Shown: one piece after another, positions 52,887 through 60,965 of the stretch
How the letters are laid out: each line of letters opens with the position of its first letter
Numbering within the stretch: position 1 is the stretch's first letter
Program-made: the position numbers and the translations under genes
Assembly (NCBI RefSeq): GCF_022808855.1
Contig: NZ_JAKZLF010000002.1
Span: 62,001-126,000, forward strand
DNA from: Anaeromyxobacter soli
Lineage (GTDB): Bacteria; Myxococcota; Myxococcia; Myxococcales; Anaeromyxobacteraceae
DNA length: 64,000 nt
Reading direction: 5' to 3'
The notes under the pieces: generated by a model
What the model saw: the letters and a program-made list of their open reading frames with translations, nothing else
Database searches by the model: none
What the model was told of the DNA's origin: nothing

Positions 52887-53186
52887 ATGTTCAGGAGCAC
52901 GAAGGCATTCTCGGGGTTCTCGGTGGACGACCTTCAGAAGGCCAGGGAGTTCTACGGGCGGACCCTCGGCCTGGAGGTTCCGCGCCGCAACCCTGGCGCC
53001 GCGCACCGAGATGGCGTTGCGCGCTCAACGGCTGCTGGGTGTCGCGGCGGCTGCCGAGGGGAAAATGCGGAGGAGGTCCGCGGCGCTCGACGCTGGCCGG
53101 GTCCTTGCTCTCGTACGGCGCCACGAGGGCACGCCGGCCGGCGCCGGCGACTCGCCCACCCCACCCTCTCACCGGAGCCCCCATGA
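52887..53186 (+). pseudogene. Truncated VOC (glyoxalase-fold) gene
   Basis: The ATG and first 31 codons encode a normal start of a VOC-family protein (FSVDDLQKAREFYGRTLGLE), which should continue to about 120 aa. After about 52980 the frame reads Arg/Gly-rich non-homologous sequence to a stop at 53186, so the rest of the gene has been lost, probably by deletion. No frameshifted continuation was recognised. The ribosome site (GGGAGGAACG) is still good, so a short peptide might be made. It lies just upstream of the hemerythrin gene. Confidence 0.75.
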
Positions 53187-54133
53187 GCCAGACCTGGCGC
53201 GAGCTGCTGATGACCGACCACGAGACCACCGAGCGCGTCTTCTCGGCGGCCGAGAAGGCCCTCGCGGCGCCGGAGGGCCCGACGCCGGGGCTCGTCGCCA
53301 ACCTGCGCGAGTACCTCGTCGGCTACGTCGATCGCTGCCACAACCAGAAGGAGGAGCGGACCGTGTTCCCGCTCCTCGAGCGGGCCGGCATGCCGGTCGA
53401 GGGAGGCCCGCTCGCCGTGATGCTGGCCGAGCACCGGCAGGCGAAGTCGCTGGTGGAGCGGCTCGACGCCGCCGCCGCCGCGTTCGTGGCGGGCGACCGG
53501 GCGCGGCTGGGCGAGCTGCGGGAGGTCTTCGGAGCCTACGCCGCGCTGTGCAAGGACCACTTCTGGAAGGAGAACGACATCCTCTACCCGCTCGCGGCGC
53601 GCATGCTGGACGGGGAGACGCAGGCCGGCATCGTCGCGGCCATCGAGGCGGTGGAGGCCGGGCTCGGCCCCGACACGCGCCGGCGCTATCACCGCATGGC
53701 CGACGAGATCGTGCGCGCCGTCGAGCTCGAGGACCTCTCGTACGGCCTCGACCGCGACGTCCTCGCCGCGATCCTCAACACGCTGCCGGTCGAGCTGTCG
53801 TTCATCGACGAGGAGGACCGGGTCCGCTACTTCAGCCACGAGCGGGGCGAGAAGATCTTCCCGCGCAGCCGCGGCGCCATCGGGACGAACGTCCGCAACT
53901 GCCATCCGCAGAAGAGCGTGCACCTCGTGGAGAAGATCCTGGCCGACTTCAAGGCCGGCCGGCGCGAGGTGGCCGAGTTCTGGATCGACATGGGCCCGCG
54001 CAAGGTCCACATCCGCTACTGGCCGGTGCGCGACGAGGCGGGCCGCTACCTCGGCTGCCTCGAGACGGTCCAGGACGTGGCCCCGATCCAGCGGCTCACC
54101 GGGCAGCGCCGCCTGCTCGAGGAGGCGGCCTGA
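53183..54133 (+). CDS. Hemerythrin-PAS protein
   Basis: 316 aa. The N-terminal half is a hemerythrin HHE domain: LLMTDHETTERVF, DRCHNQKEERTVFPLLE, LAEHRQAKSLV and KDHFWKENDILYPLA, which give the His/Glu ligands of a di-iron site. The C-terminal half is a PAS domain of the DUF438 type (ELSFIDEEDRVRYFSHE, IGTNVRNCHPQKSVHLVEKI, REVAEFWIDMG). Such proteins may sense oxygen, nitric oxide or redox through the di-iron or a heme. No kinase or cyclase domain is attached. The frame extends upstream, but the ATG at MSQTWRELL fits family starts. Confidence 0.88.
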   Translation: MSQTWRELLMTDHETTERVFSAAEKALAAPEGPTPGLVANLREYLVGYVDRCHNQKEERTVFPLLERAGMPVEGGPLAVMLAEHRQAKSLVERLDAAAAAFVAGDRARLGELREVFGAYAALCKDHFWKENDILYPLAARMLDGETQAGIVAAIEAVEAGLGPDTRRRYHRMADEIVRAVELEDLSYGLDRDVLAAILNTLPVELSFIDEEDRVRYFSHERGEKIFPRSRGAIGTNVRNCHPQKSVHLVEKILADFKAGRREVAEFWIDMGPRKVHIRYWPVRDEAGRYLGCLETVQDVAPIQRLTGQRRLLEEAA

Positions 54134-54158
54134 CGCGCGCGGTCCCCGTCGGCCGGGC

Positions 54159-54174
54159 GCAACCGAGAGGTTGC
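54159..54174. promoter_or_regulatory. Palindromic operator copy 1 (GCAACC-N4-GGTTGC)
   Basis: GCAACC-GAGA-GGTTGC, perfect 6-bp arms, 45 bp before the SRPBCC start. A second copy begins 42 bp later. Probably bound by the ArsR-type regulator encoded downstream. Confidence 0.65.
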
Positions 54175-54200
54175 ATCCCGCGGCGCGCGTGGCTACACCT

Positions 54201-54216
54201 GCAACCTGGAGGTTGC
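54201..54216. promoter_or_regulatory. Palindromic operator copy 2 overlapping the ribosome site
   Basis: GCAACC-TGGA-GGTTGC, ending two bases before the SRPBCC ATG and including its GGAGG ribosome site. Spacing from copy 1 is 42 bp, about four helical turns, so both lie on the same face of DNA. Confidence 0.65.
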
Positions 54217-54218
54217 AC

Positions 54219-54680
54219 ATGGCCACGACGAGCACGGATCGCATCGAGAAGCAGGTCCTCCTGCGGGCACCCCGCGCGCGGGTCTGGCGAGCGCTCGTCG
54301 ACCCGCGGGAGTTCGGCAGCTGGTTCGGGGTGAAGCTGGAGACCGGCTTCGCGCCGGGGTCGGTGACGCGCGGGCGGATCACGTACCCCGGCTACGAGCA
54401 CCTCGTCTTCGAGGCGACCGTGGAGCGGATGGAGCCGGAGCGGCTCCTGTCCTGGCGCTGGCACCCGGCGCCCGTCGACGCGGGGGCGGACTACTCGAAG
54501 GAGCCCTCCACGCTCGTGACCTTCACGCTGGAGGAGGCGCCCGAGGGGACCCGGCTCACCGTGGTCGAGTCGGGGTTCGACGAGCTCCCGCTCGCGCGCC
54601 GCGCCGAGGCGTTCCGGATGAACGAGGGCGGCTGGGCCGAGCAGATGAAGAACATCGCGCGCCATGTCTCCGGGGCCTAG
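54219..54680 (+). CDS. SRPBCC (Aha1-like) family protein
   Basis: 153 aa START-like fold: VLLRAPRARVWRALVDPREF at the start, WFGVKLETGFAPGS, RLLSWRWHP and the closing helix EGGWAEQMKNIARHV. Such single-domain proteins bind hydrophobic ligands and are very often paired with an ArsR regulator, as here. The gene overlaps the ArsR gene by 17 bp. Two palindromes sit in its promoter and ribosome site, so expression is probably repressed by that regulator. The ligand is unknown. Confidence 0.88.
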   Translation: MATTSTDRIEKQVLLRAPRARVWRALVDPREFGSWFGVKLETGFAPGSVTRGRITYPGYEHLVFEATVERMEPERLLSWRWHPAPVDAGADYSKEPSTLVTFTLEEAPEGTRLTVVESGFDELPLARRAEAFRMNEGGWAEQMKNIARHVSGA

Positions 54681-55035
54681 CGGCGCGGGGCGAGGCGCCG
54701 TCCGCGCTGCCGCCGCCCACGCCGCGCCGATGTTCGCGGCGCTCGGCGACGAGACCCGCCTCGCCCTGGTGGCGCGGCTCTGCGCCGCCGGACCGCTCTC
54801 CACCGCGCGCCTCGCCGAGGGCGCCGCCATCTCGCGCCAGGCCATCGCGAAGCACCTCGAGGTCCTCGCCGGCGCGGGCCTCGTGCGGCGCGGTGAGGGG
54901 GGCCCGGGCCGCGAGCGGCGCTGGGAGATCGAGCCCCGCCGCCTCGACGAGGCGCGCCGCGCGCTCGAGCAGATCTCGCGCCGCTGGGACGAGGCGCTCG
55001 AGCGGCTGCGGGCGGCGGTGGAGGAGGAGCCCTGA
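54664..55035 (+). CDS. ArsR-family transcriptional regulator
   Basis: 123 aa winged-helix regulator. Typical core: FAALGDETRLALVARLCAAG, then the recognition helix region SRQAIAKHLEVLAGAGLVRR and the wing GRERRWEIEP. No obvious metal-binding Cys pairs, so it is the SRPBCC-linked type that senses something else. The overlap with the SRPBCC gene shows co-translation. It is the natural candidate to bind GCAACC-N4-GGTTGC upstream and to control its own operon. Confidence 0.9.
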   Translation: MSPGPSGAGRGAVRAAAAHAAPMFAALGDETRLALVARLCAAGPLSTARLAEGAAISRQAIAKHLEVLAGAGLVRRGEGGPGRERRWEIEPRRLDEARRALEQISRRWDEALERLRAAVEEEP

Positions 55036-55095
55036 GACCCTGCGGCCCCTAGCGGGCACCCTCCTTCGAACGCGAGCGGGGCCCGACTGGCTTTC

Positions 55096-56490
55096 GTGGA
55101 CACCCGGCGAAAGCCGTGCGACATGGCGGACGTGAGAGATCGGCGCAGCGTGCTGGGCGAGGCCCCGTCGGACGTCGTCCACGTGCCGTCGCGCGGCGCG
55201 GAGGCGCGCGCCCGCTCGCGGTCCGCGGCGGCACCTGCCTCGATGCTCCGCGTCGCGGAGGACGCGTCCGACGCTCCCGCAGGCGCCCCTTCGACACGGC
55301 GGCGCGCGCATCGCTTCGCCCTGCTCGCCGTCGTCGTGGTGGCGGCGGCGCTGCGGGTGGCGTGGAACGACGTCACGACGTTCTCGCCCGCCGACGAGAC
55401 GCACTACCTCGAGACCGCGAGGGCGCTCGCCCCGTCCTTGCTCGAGCGGTACCCCGTGCTCGCGTCGGAGTACCTCTCCCAGCCCGGGGCGTGGAAGTTC
55501 CCGAGCTTCCTCCGCTGGGGCTGGTACGGGATCGGGGCGACGATCTGCAAGGCCCAGCCTGACTGCTCCCACCGCAGCCTGGCCTGGCTCTCCACGCTGT
55601 CGGGGGTGCTCGTCGTCCTGCTCGCCTACGCGGTCGGTCGGGCTCGCCTCGGCGAGCGCGCGGCCCTGCTCGGCGGCGCGTTCGTCGCCGTGTCGCCGCT
55701 GCAGCTCGGGCTCGGGCGTCGCGCCCTGCAGGACGAGCTCGTGTGCGCGACGGTCCTTTTGTCCCTCTGGACCGCCCTGCGCGTGCTCGACGTTCCGCGC
55801 GAGGCGCGGGCGTGGGGGCGCTACGCGGCGGCCATCGCGGCCGCCTCCCTCGCCTTCGCCGTGAAGGAGACCTTCGTCCTCTACGCCCCCGCGTTCGTCG
55901 CGCTGTGGCTGTTCGCGCGCGAGCGGCGCGGCGGGGGCCGCCCGCTCGACGCCGCGCTCCTGCTCGTCCCACCGCTCGTCTACTACGCGGGCTACTGCCT
56001 GCTCACGCACTCCGCGACCCAGTTCTTCGAGATGGCGCGCGTCGCCGTCGCGTCGCTCGGCTCCGAGTACGCGCGGCAGTACCAGTCCGGGCCGCCCCAC
56101 CGGTACCTCCTCGACCTCCTCGTGCTCTCGCCGGTGCCCGTGCTGCTCGCCGTCGGCGCCTGCGCGGTGATCGTGTCGTCGCGCGGCCCCGCGGAGCGCG
56201 ACGCTCGCCACCTCGCGGCGTTCGCCGCCCTGGCGCTCGCGGCGTTCGCGCTCGTGTCGAAGAGCGTTCGCTTCGTCGCGGCCACGGACGTGCTCGCCTC
56301 GCTCCTGGCCGCGTGGTTCGTCGTCTCGCTGGCGGAGCGCACGCGGGCGCCGCTCCGGCGGGTCGCCGCGGTCGTCGCGATCGTCGCCGCCTCGAACCTG
56401 TGGATCTTCGACCGGGTCTTCGTGCAGGGGCAGGTCGGCGACCCGACGACCTACGAGATCCTCCGCGCGCTCGACGCGATCCCGCGCTGA
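55096..56490 (+). CDS. GT-C type membrane glycosyltransferase (ArnT/PMT-like)
   Basis: 464 aa with about 10-12 transmembrane helices. After the first helix a loop has FSPADETHYLETARAL, the acidic D-E pair typical of the first periplasmic loop of GT-C enzymes that use lipid-linked sugars. RRALQDELVCATVLLSLW is the second conserved acidic site. It would transfer a sugar to lipid or protein at the periplasmic face. The start is uncertain between GTG 55096 and ATG 55123; neither has a strong ribosome site. No other cell-surface genes are next to it. Confidence 0.78.
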   Translation: MDTRRKPCDMADVRDRRSVLGEAPSDVVHVPSRGAEARARSRSAAAPASMLRVAEDASDAPAGAPSTRRRAHRFALLAVVVVAAALRVAWNDVTTFSPADETHYLETARALAPSLLERYPVLASEYLSQPGAWKFPSFLRWGWYGIGATICKAQPDCSHRSLAWLSTLSGVLVVLLAYAVGRARLGERAALLGGAFVAVSPLQLGLGRRALQDELVCATVLLSLWTALRVLDVPREARAWGRYAAAIAAASLAFAVKETFVLYAPAFVALWLFARERRGGGRPLDAALLLVPPLVYYAGYCLLTHSATQFFEMARVAVASLGSEYARQYQSGPPHRYLLDLLVLSPVPVLLAVGACAVIVSSRGPAERDARHLAAFAALALAAFALVSKSVRFVAATDVLASLLAAWFVVSLAERTRAPLRRVAAVVAIVAASNLWIFDRVFVQGQVGDPTTYEILRALDAIPR

Positions 56491-56497
56491 CGGGCGC

Positions 56498-56520
56498 GGC
56501 GAGCGCGAGGGCGCCTCGCC
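56498..56520. terminator. Hairpin between convergent genes
   Basis: GGCGAGCGC pairs with GCGCCTCGCC (one bulged base) in the 50-bp gap between the glycosyltransferase (plus) and M48-like (minus) genes. No T-tract. Confidence 0.5.
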
Positions 56521-56540
56521 GGCCGCCGCGTCTCCCGGGC

Positions 56541-57509
56541 TCAGGCGCGGGGGTCGGGAACGGCGCCGACGAGCTCCGCGTCCGGCCGGAAGAAGCCGTA
56601 CCGGTGGAGCTCGTGCACCCGGTCCGCGAGGTGCGGCTCCTTCCTCAGGATCGCCCCGAGGCGAGCGGGCGCGGGCCGCGGGGTCGGTGTGAGCGCGTCG
56701 CGGACGTAGGCGCGGACGTTCACGAGCCCGAAGATCTCACCCCCCGACGCGGACAGCGCGAGCGCGTCGAGCGAACCCGGCGCGAGGAGCGCGGCCACGC
56801 GATCGCGCGAGTAGGTCTGGACCGTGACGAGCGGCAGGCGCAGCACGGGGATGCGCTTCAGGTATCCGAGGAGGAGCTCGGCCCACCAGCTCGCGTGCCC
56901 GAGCGTGATCCGCCCCAGCTCGTGGCCGATCATGAACGCGAAGACCTCCCGGCGCGTCGCGAGGTCCTGGACCCCGTCGAAGAGCTTCTCCCCGAGGACG
57001 ATGGCCCGGGTCCCGCGCCGCAGCGCGAGCGCGTCGGAGAGCCCCACGCTCGGCAGCGCCGAGACGTAGAGCGCCGGCGCGGAGATGCCCAGCATCCGGC
57101 ACTGCCGCTCCAGGATCGCGTGGAGCTCGGGGAGCTGATCGCTCCCGAGCCTGACCGAGTTCAGGTGGATCATCATCCACCGCCCGAGCCGCAGGAAGCC
57201 CAGCGCCGGCACGAGCAGCAGCGCCAGGACGGCGGCCGCTTGCACCCGCCGGACGAGCCGGGCGGCCTGCGGGTGCGCGGAGAGCCACTCCGGCGCGAGG
57301 AGGATGGCGGCTACCGCGCCGGCGACGAGGGCGAGGTTCGCGGCCGCGGAGAGGAGGAGGATGCGGCGCTCATGCGGGTGGCGCACCTGCGACAGGTCGA
57401 TGACCCGGCCCGGCAGGGCGTCCGCACCCACGGCATCGGCTTCGAGCGTCAAGCCACGGCCATCCTCGCCGTCGATCGTCCCGGAACCTCGCGGCCGCGG
57501 CAACGCCAC
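56541..57509 (-). CDS. M48 peptidase homologue with degenerate zinc site
   Basis: 322 aa. Overall layout fits M48 (HtpX/Ste24-like): two transmembrane helices near residues 50-70 and 90-108, then a cytoplasmic domain with PELHAILERQCRMLGI and YVSALPSVGLSDALAL. The zinc motif should be HExxH; here residues 196-200 read HELGR, so the second His is lost. The third ligand region (YSRDRVAALLAPGS) also lacks the usual Glu. The enzyme is probably not active; it may be a scaffold or sensor. Convergent with the glycosyltransferase gene. Confidence 0.8.
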   Translation of the reverse strand: MALPRPRGSGTIDGEDGRGLTLEADAVGADALPGRVIDLSQVRHPHERRILLLSAAANLALVAGAVAAILLAPEWLSAHPQAARLVRRVQAAAVLALLLVPALGFLRLGRWMMIHLNSVRLGSDQLPELHAILERQCRMLGISAPALYVSALPSVGLSDALALRRGTRAIVLGEKLFDGVQDLATRREVFAFMIGHELGRITLGHASWWAELLLGYLKRIPVLRLPLVTVQTYSRDRVAALLAPGSLDALALSASGGEIFGLVNVRAYVRDALTPTPRPAPARLGAILRKEPHLADRVHELHRYGFFRPDAELVGAVPDPRA

Positions 57510-57608
57510 TTCGCGTCACCCCCTCGCGGCGGACCCCGAGCAACCGATCTCCTCGCAGGGAGCGGAGGGTGTCCGCCGCCGTCCAGGCGCTCGGGCGAGG
57601 GGCGGCCC

Positions 57609-59693
57609 CTACCACACCTGCACGCGCGCCGCGCGGTCGAGGTAGAGCGCCTGCCCGGGCTCCACGTCGAACGCGGCGTACCACGGGTCGAGGTTGCGCA
57701 CGGTGAGGGAGCGGTAGCGGCCGGGCGCGTGACCGTCGGTGAGGAGCTGCCGGCGCACCGCCGGCTCGCGCGCCTTCGTCTGCCAGGTCTGCGCGTAACC
57801 GACGAAGAACTGCTGCTCGCCGTCGAGCCCACCCACCCGCGGCGTCGCCACGCCGCCGAGGGAGGCGCGCCAGGCGTCGTACGCGGCGGCGAGGCCGGCC
57901 AGGTCGGCGATGTTCTCGCTGAGCGTGAGCTTCCCGTTGACGGCGGCGTCGGGGAACGGCCGGTAGGCGTCGTACTGGGTGACGAGCTTCTGCGCCGCCG
58001 CCTGGAAGCGGGCGAGGTCGGCCTGGGTCCACCAGTTCTCGAGCTTGCCGCGCGCGTCGAAGAGCGCGCCCTGGTCGTCGAAGCTGTGGCTGATCTCGTG
58101 GCCGATGGTCGCGCCGATGGAGGCGTACTTCACGGCGGCCGTCGCGCCGCGGTCGTAGAAGGGCGGCTCCATGAAGCCCGCCGGGAAGTTCAGCGCGTTC
58201 CGCACCGGGAGGTTCACCGCGTTGACGGTGTGCGGGAGCATGCACCACTCGCCGCGGTCGGGCGCCTTGCCGAGCTTCGCGAGCTGGCGGCGGTACTCGA
58301 ACAGCTCCGCGCGCTCCACGTCGCCGAGGAGGTCGCCCTTCACGATCTCCAGGCCGCCGTAGTCGATCCAGCGGTCCGGGTACCCCACCCCGACCTCGAG
58401 CACCGCCAGCTTCTCCTTCGCGCGCGCCTTCGTGGCGGGCGCCATCCAGTCGAGCGCGTCGATCCGGCGGGCGAACGCCTCGCGGAGGTTCCGCACCATC
58501 CCCTGGATCTCCGCCTTCGCCTCGGGGGGGAAGTAGCGCTGCACGTAGATGCGCCCGACCGCCTCGCCGAGGGCTGCGTCCACGACCCCGAGCCCGCGCT
58601 TCCAGCGCGCGCGTTGCTGCGGCGTCCCGTTGAGCGCCGTGCCGTAGAACGCGAACGCCTCGTCCGACAGGGCCCTGGAGAGGAGCGGCGCGGCGCGATC
58701 GAGGGCGCGGACGGTGAGGTAGTCCTTCCAGGTCGAGAGCGGCTCGCTCTTCACGAGCGCGGCGAGCCCGGTGAGCGCGGTGGGCTGCCAGGCGATGAAC
58801 CGCTGCTGCCCGTCGAGCGCGGCCGCGCGGAGGAACGCGCCCCAGTCCATCCCGGGGGCCCGCTGCTCGAGGTCGGCCCGCGTCCACGGGTGGTTGCCCT
58901 TCTGCACGTCGCCCGCCTCCTCGCGCGAGCCGTGCGTCTTCGCGAGCCGGGTCTCGAAGGCCAGCACGCGCTCCGCGCGGTTCCCCGGCTCGGACAGGCC
59001 GGCGAGCGCGAAGGTCTTCTCGAGGTGCGCGCGGTACTGGGCCCGGAGCGCCGCGAACCGCGGGGACGCGTCGAGGTAGTAGTCGCGGTCCGGGAGCCCC
59101 AGGCCCCCCTGTACCAGGTAGACGGCGTTCCGCGCCGGCTCGTCGAGGTCCTGCTCGACGAAGACGCCCAGCGGGCGCGAGGTCGTGAGGTTCGTGCAGT
59201 TGAAGATGTCGACGTCGGCGCGCACGGTCGCGCCGAGCTCGGCGGCGAGCGCGCGCGCGTCGGAGAGCGCCGCGATGCGGGCGAGCGTGGGGCGGAGCGG
59301 CTCGAGGCCCTTCGCCTCGAGGCCGGCCTCGTCCATGAAGCTCGCGTAGAGATCACCGATCTTGCGCGCGTCCGTGCCGGCGGGCGCGTCGCCGCGCGCC
59401 GCCTCCTCGACGATCCCGCGGTTGCGCGCCTCGACCGTCTCGAAGACGCGCAGGAACGCGCCGGTGCTCGCGCGATCGGGAGGGATCTCGGCGGTGCGCA
59501 TGAACCCACCGTTCGCGTACTCGTAGAAGTCGTCGCCTGGCTTCACCGAAGGGTTCATCGCGGCCAGCTCGACGCCGTGCGGCCCCGCGGCCGGCGTCTG
59601 CGCTTGCGGCGGGGAGCCTGAGGCGGAGGGCTTCTTGCCCGCGCAGGCGGCGAGCGCGGCGACGGAAAGGACCAGGGCAGTGCGCAGGATCAC
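57609..59693 (-). CDS. M13 family (neprilysin-like) zinc metallopeptidase lipoprotein
   Basis: 694 aa. Lipobox in VAALAACAGKK, so exported and lipid-anchored. The N-terminal M13 domain starts with VKPGDDFYEYANGGFM. The zinc site is complete: ATIGHEISHSFDDQG (HExxH) and ENIADLAGL with the third ligand Glu. FPAGFMEPPFYD and the substrate-binding VNLPVRNALNF precede it. It would cut small peptides in the periplasm or outside. The GTG giving MILRTALVL is chosen since the signal peptide begins there; an ATG 23 codons upstream would bury it. Confidence 0.92.
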   Translation of the reverse strand: MILRTALVLSVAALAACAGKKPSASGSPPQAQTPAAGPHGVELAAMNPSVKPGDDFYEYANGGFMRTAEIPPDRASTGAFLRVFETVEARNRGIVEEAARGDAPAGTDARKIGDLYASFMDEAGLEAKGLEPLRPTLARIAALSDARALAAELGATVRADVDIFNCTNLTTSRPLGVFVEQDLDEPARNAVYLVQGGLGLPDRDYYLDASPRFAALRAQYRAHLEKTFALAGLSEPGNRAERVLAFETRLAKTHGSREEAGDVQKGNHPWTRADLEQRAPGMDWGAFLRAAALDGQQRFIAWQPTALTGLAALVKSEPLSTWKDYLTVRALDRAAPLLSRALSDEAFAFYGTALNGTPQQRARWKRGLGVVDAALGEAVGRIYVQRYFPPEAKAEIQGMVRNLREAFARRIDALDWMAPATKARAKEKLAVLEVGVGYPDRWIDYGGLEIVKGDLLGDVERAELFEYRRQLAKLGKAPDRGEWCMLPHTVNAVNLPVRNALNFPAGFMEPPFYDRGATAAVKYASIGATIGHEISHSFDDQGALFDARGKLENWWTQADLARFQAAAQKLVTQYDAYRPFPDAAVNGKLTLSENIADLAGLAAAYDAWRASLGGVATPRVGGLDGEQQFFVGYAQTWQTKAREPAVRRQLLTDGHAPGRYRSLTVRNLDPWYAAFDVEPGQALYLDRAARVQVW

Positions 59694-59861
59694 GGGCGGC
59701 CTCGGGGTTGGCAGGACCGATCCGGCGAGGTTTTCAGCCGGATCGGGGGCGCATTCTGTCACCGACGGGGCGGCCGCGCGAAGGAGCGACCTCGGCGGTC
59801 CCTTCCGTGACGACGGAAGACCGGGTCGAGCTCCCGAGCGGACGCGAACGGCGGTCGCCGC

Positions 59862-60074
59862 TCACCCCTCTTGCTCGAGTCGGTCCCGCCGCAGCGCCTC
59901 GCGGACCGCCCTCACCGACTCGTGGGTCGCGTCGTTGCACGTCTGGCACTTGCAGAGCGGGCAACCGTCCACGTGGACCAGCAGGGCGGCGAACATCCAT
60001 TCGGCCGCGCCGGCGAGCGTCGCGCGGCGAAACTGCAGATGCGCCGAGAGACCAGCTTTCGTTCGCGCCACCAT
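59862..60074 (-). CDS. Small Cys-rich hypothetical protein
   Basis: 70 aa. Contains HVDGCPLCKCQTCND, four cysteines (CPLCKC, CQTC) that could bind zinc, after a short hydrophobic helix (EWMFAALLVHV). Codon use looks genuine (G/C in third positions). The frame is open further upstream to 60233, giving an Arg-rich, less likely extension. No family recognised. Confidence 0.5.
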   Translation of the reverse strand: MVARTKAGLSAHLQFRRATLAGAAEWMFAALLVHVDGCPLCKCQTCNDATHESVRAVREALRRDRLEQEG

Positions 60075-60408
60075 GTGGAGACGATGGCGCTGCGCCGGCC
60101 CGAACTGCGAGGAGGCATCGCGCCGCACCGCATTTCGGGGAGCGAACGCTCGACGGACGGCTCGGCGGCTGCATGCGAGCGCGCATCCCCGGCGCGTCGA
60201 GGAGCGTGATCGGCTCGCCGCGGGGGTCCCCATGGCCGTTCGGGCGCGCAGCCCCCGCCTCGGGCGAGCCCGGGTCGCCGGCGATCGCGGAGGCGCCCGT
60301 TGACAGCGGAGAGCGGGTTTGCTTCATTATTCAAGTTAGTTCTTGAATAGACGCCCGGAAGCGTCGCACCGCGCCCTCCCTGCGGCGCGGCGTCATCGAG
60401 GAGAATGC
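60075..60408. promoter_or_regulatory. Promoter region of the osmC-dsrE operon
   Basis: 334 bp. The first 220 bp hold nothing recognisable. TTGACA at 60300-60305 is a perfect -35 site; CATTAT at 60325-60330 is the best -10 (19-bp spacing), with TTCATT (60323) as an alternative at 17 bp. The region around 60318-60350 is strikingly AT-rich for this genome. The operator at 60328-60349 covers the -10/start area. Confidence 0.55.
60328..60349. promoter_or_regulatory. AT-rich operator TATTCAAG-N6-CTTGAATA
   Basis: Perfect 8-bp inverted repeat with spacer TTAGTT, right after TTGACA/CATTAT and 59 bp before the osmC start. The symmetry and size suit a MarR/OhrR-type dimer. No such regulator is encoded in the window. 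Confidence 0.75.
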
Positions 60409-60933
60409 ATGAAGCGGAACAACGTGAACCTCGCCGCCGTGGGCGCGCTCGCGGAGCGCGCGAAGGTCGATCGGGGCGCGGCGAAGCTGACGAAGCGGGT
60501 CGAGGGGACGTGGAGCTCCCGCGACGGCTCCCCCCAGTTCTCCGCGACCGTCGCGCACGGTGATCGCGCCTCGTTCCTCCAGGCGGACATGGCGGTACCG
60601 TTCGGCGGCGCCGGCCTCGCCCCGGATCCCCTGCAGTACATGCTCTTCGGGCTCGCCGCCTGCTACACGGCCACGCTCGTGATGATCGCCTCCCTGGAGG
60701 GCGTGGAGCTCCGGGACGTCAAGACGGTCGCGGAGAACGCCGTGGACACGTCCCGGGTCCTGGGCCTCGGCGAGGCTCCGCTGGTCGAGCGCGTGTCCGT
60801 GCGCGTCTCGGTGGCCGCCGACGTCGACGACGCGCGGCTCGCCCGCTGGGCGCAGGCCGCGCGTGAGGGCTGCCCGTTCGCCTTCACCGTCGCGCACGCG
60901 GTCCCGCTGGAGACCCGCGTCGAGCGCGCGTGA
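60409..60933 (+). CDS. OsmC family protein
   Basis: 174 aa. OsmC/Ohr-like fold with the two catalytic cysteines C85 (FGLAACYTATL) and C155 (REGCPFAFT). MDPxxxxLxxL-like segment LAPDPLQYMLFGL matches the family. These enzymes reduce organic hydroperoxides, or bind sulfur compounds. A GAGGAGAA ribosome site precedes the ATG. Followed 32 bp later by a DsrE-like gene, forming an operon under the TTGACA promoter and AT-rich operator. Confidence 0.9.
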   Translation: MKRNNVNLAAVGALAERAKVDRGAAKLTKRVEGTWSSRDGSPQFSATVAHGDRASFLQADMAVPFGGAGLAPDPLQYMLFGLAACYTATLVMIASLEGVELRDVKTVAENAVDTSRVLGLGEAPLVERVSVRVSVAADVDDARLARWAQAAREGCPFAFTVAHAVPLETRVERA

Positions 60934-60965
60934 CCGTCGCCTCCACCCTCCCGGATCGAAGAGCC

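Noticed and set aside
59940-59955. Sigma-54 promoter at TGGCACTTGCA
   Set aside because: The 5-base spacer between the GG and GC elements is missing.
59871-60209. Plus-strand frame opposite the small Cys-rich protein
   Set aside because: No ribosome site and no sensible composition; the minus-strand frame with CPLCKC is better.
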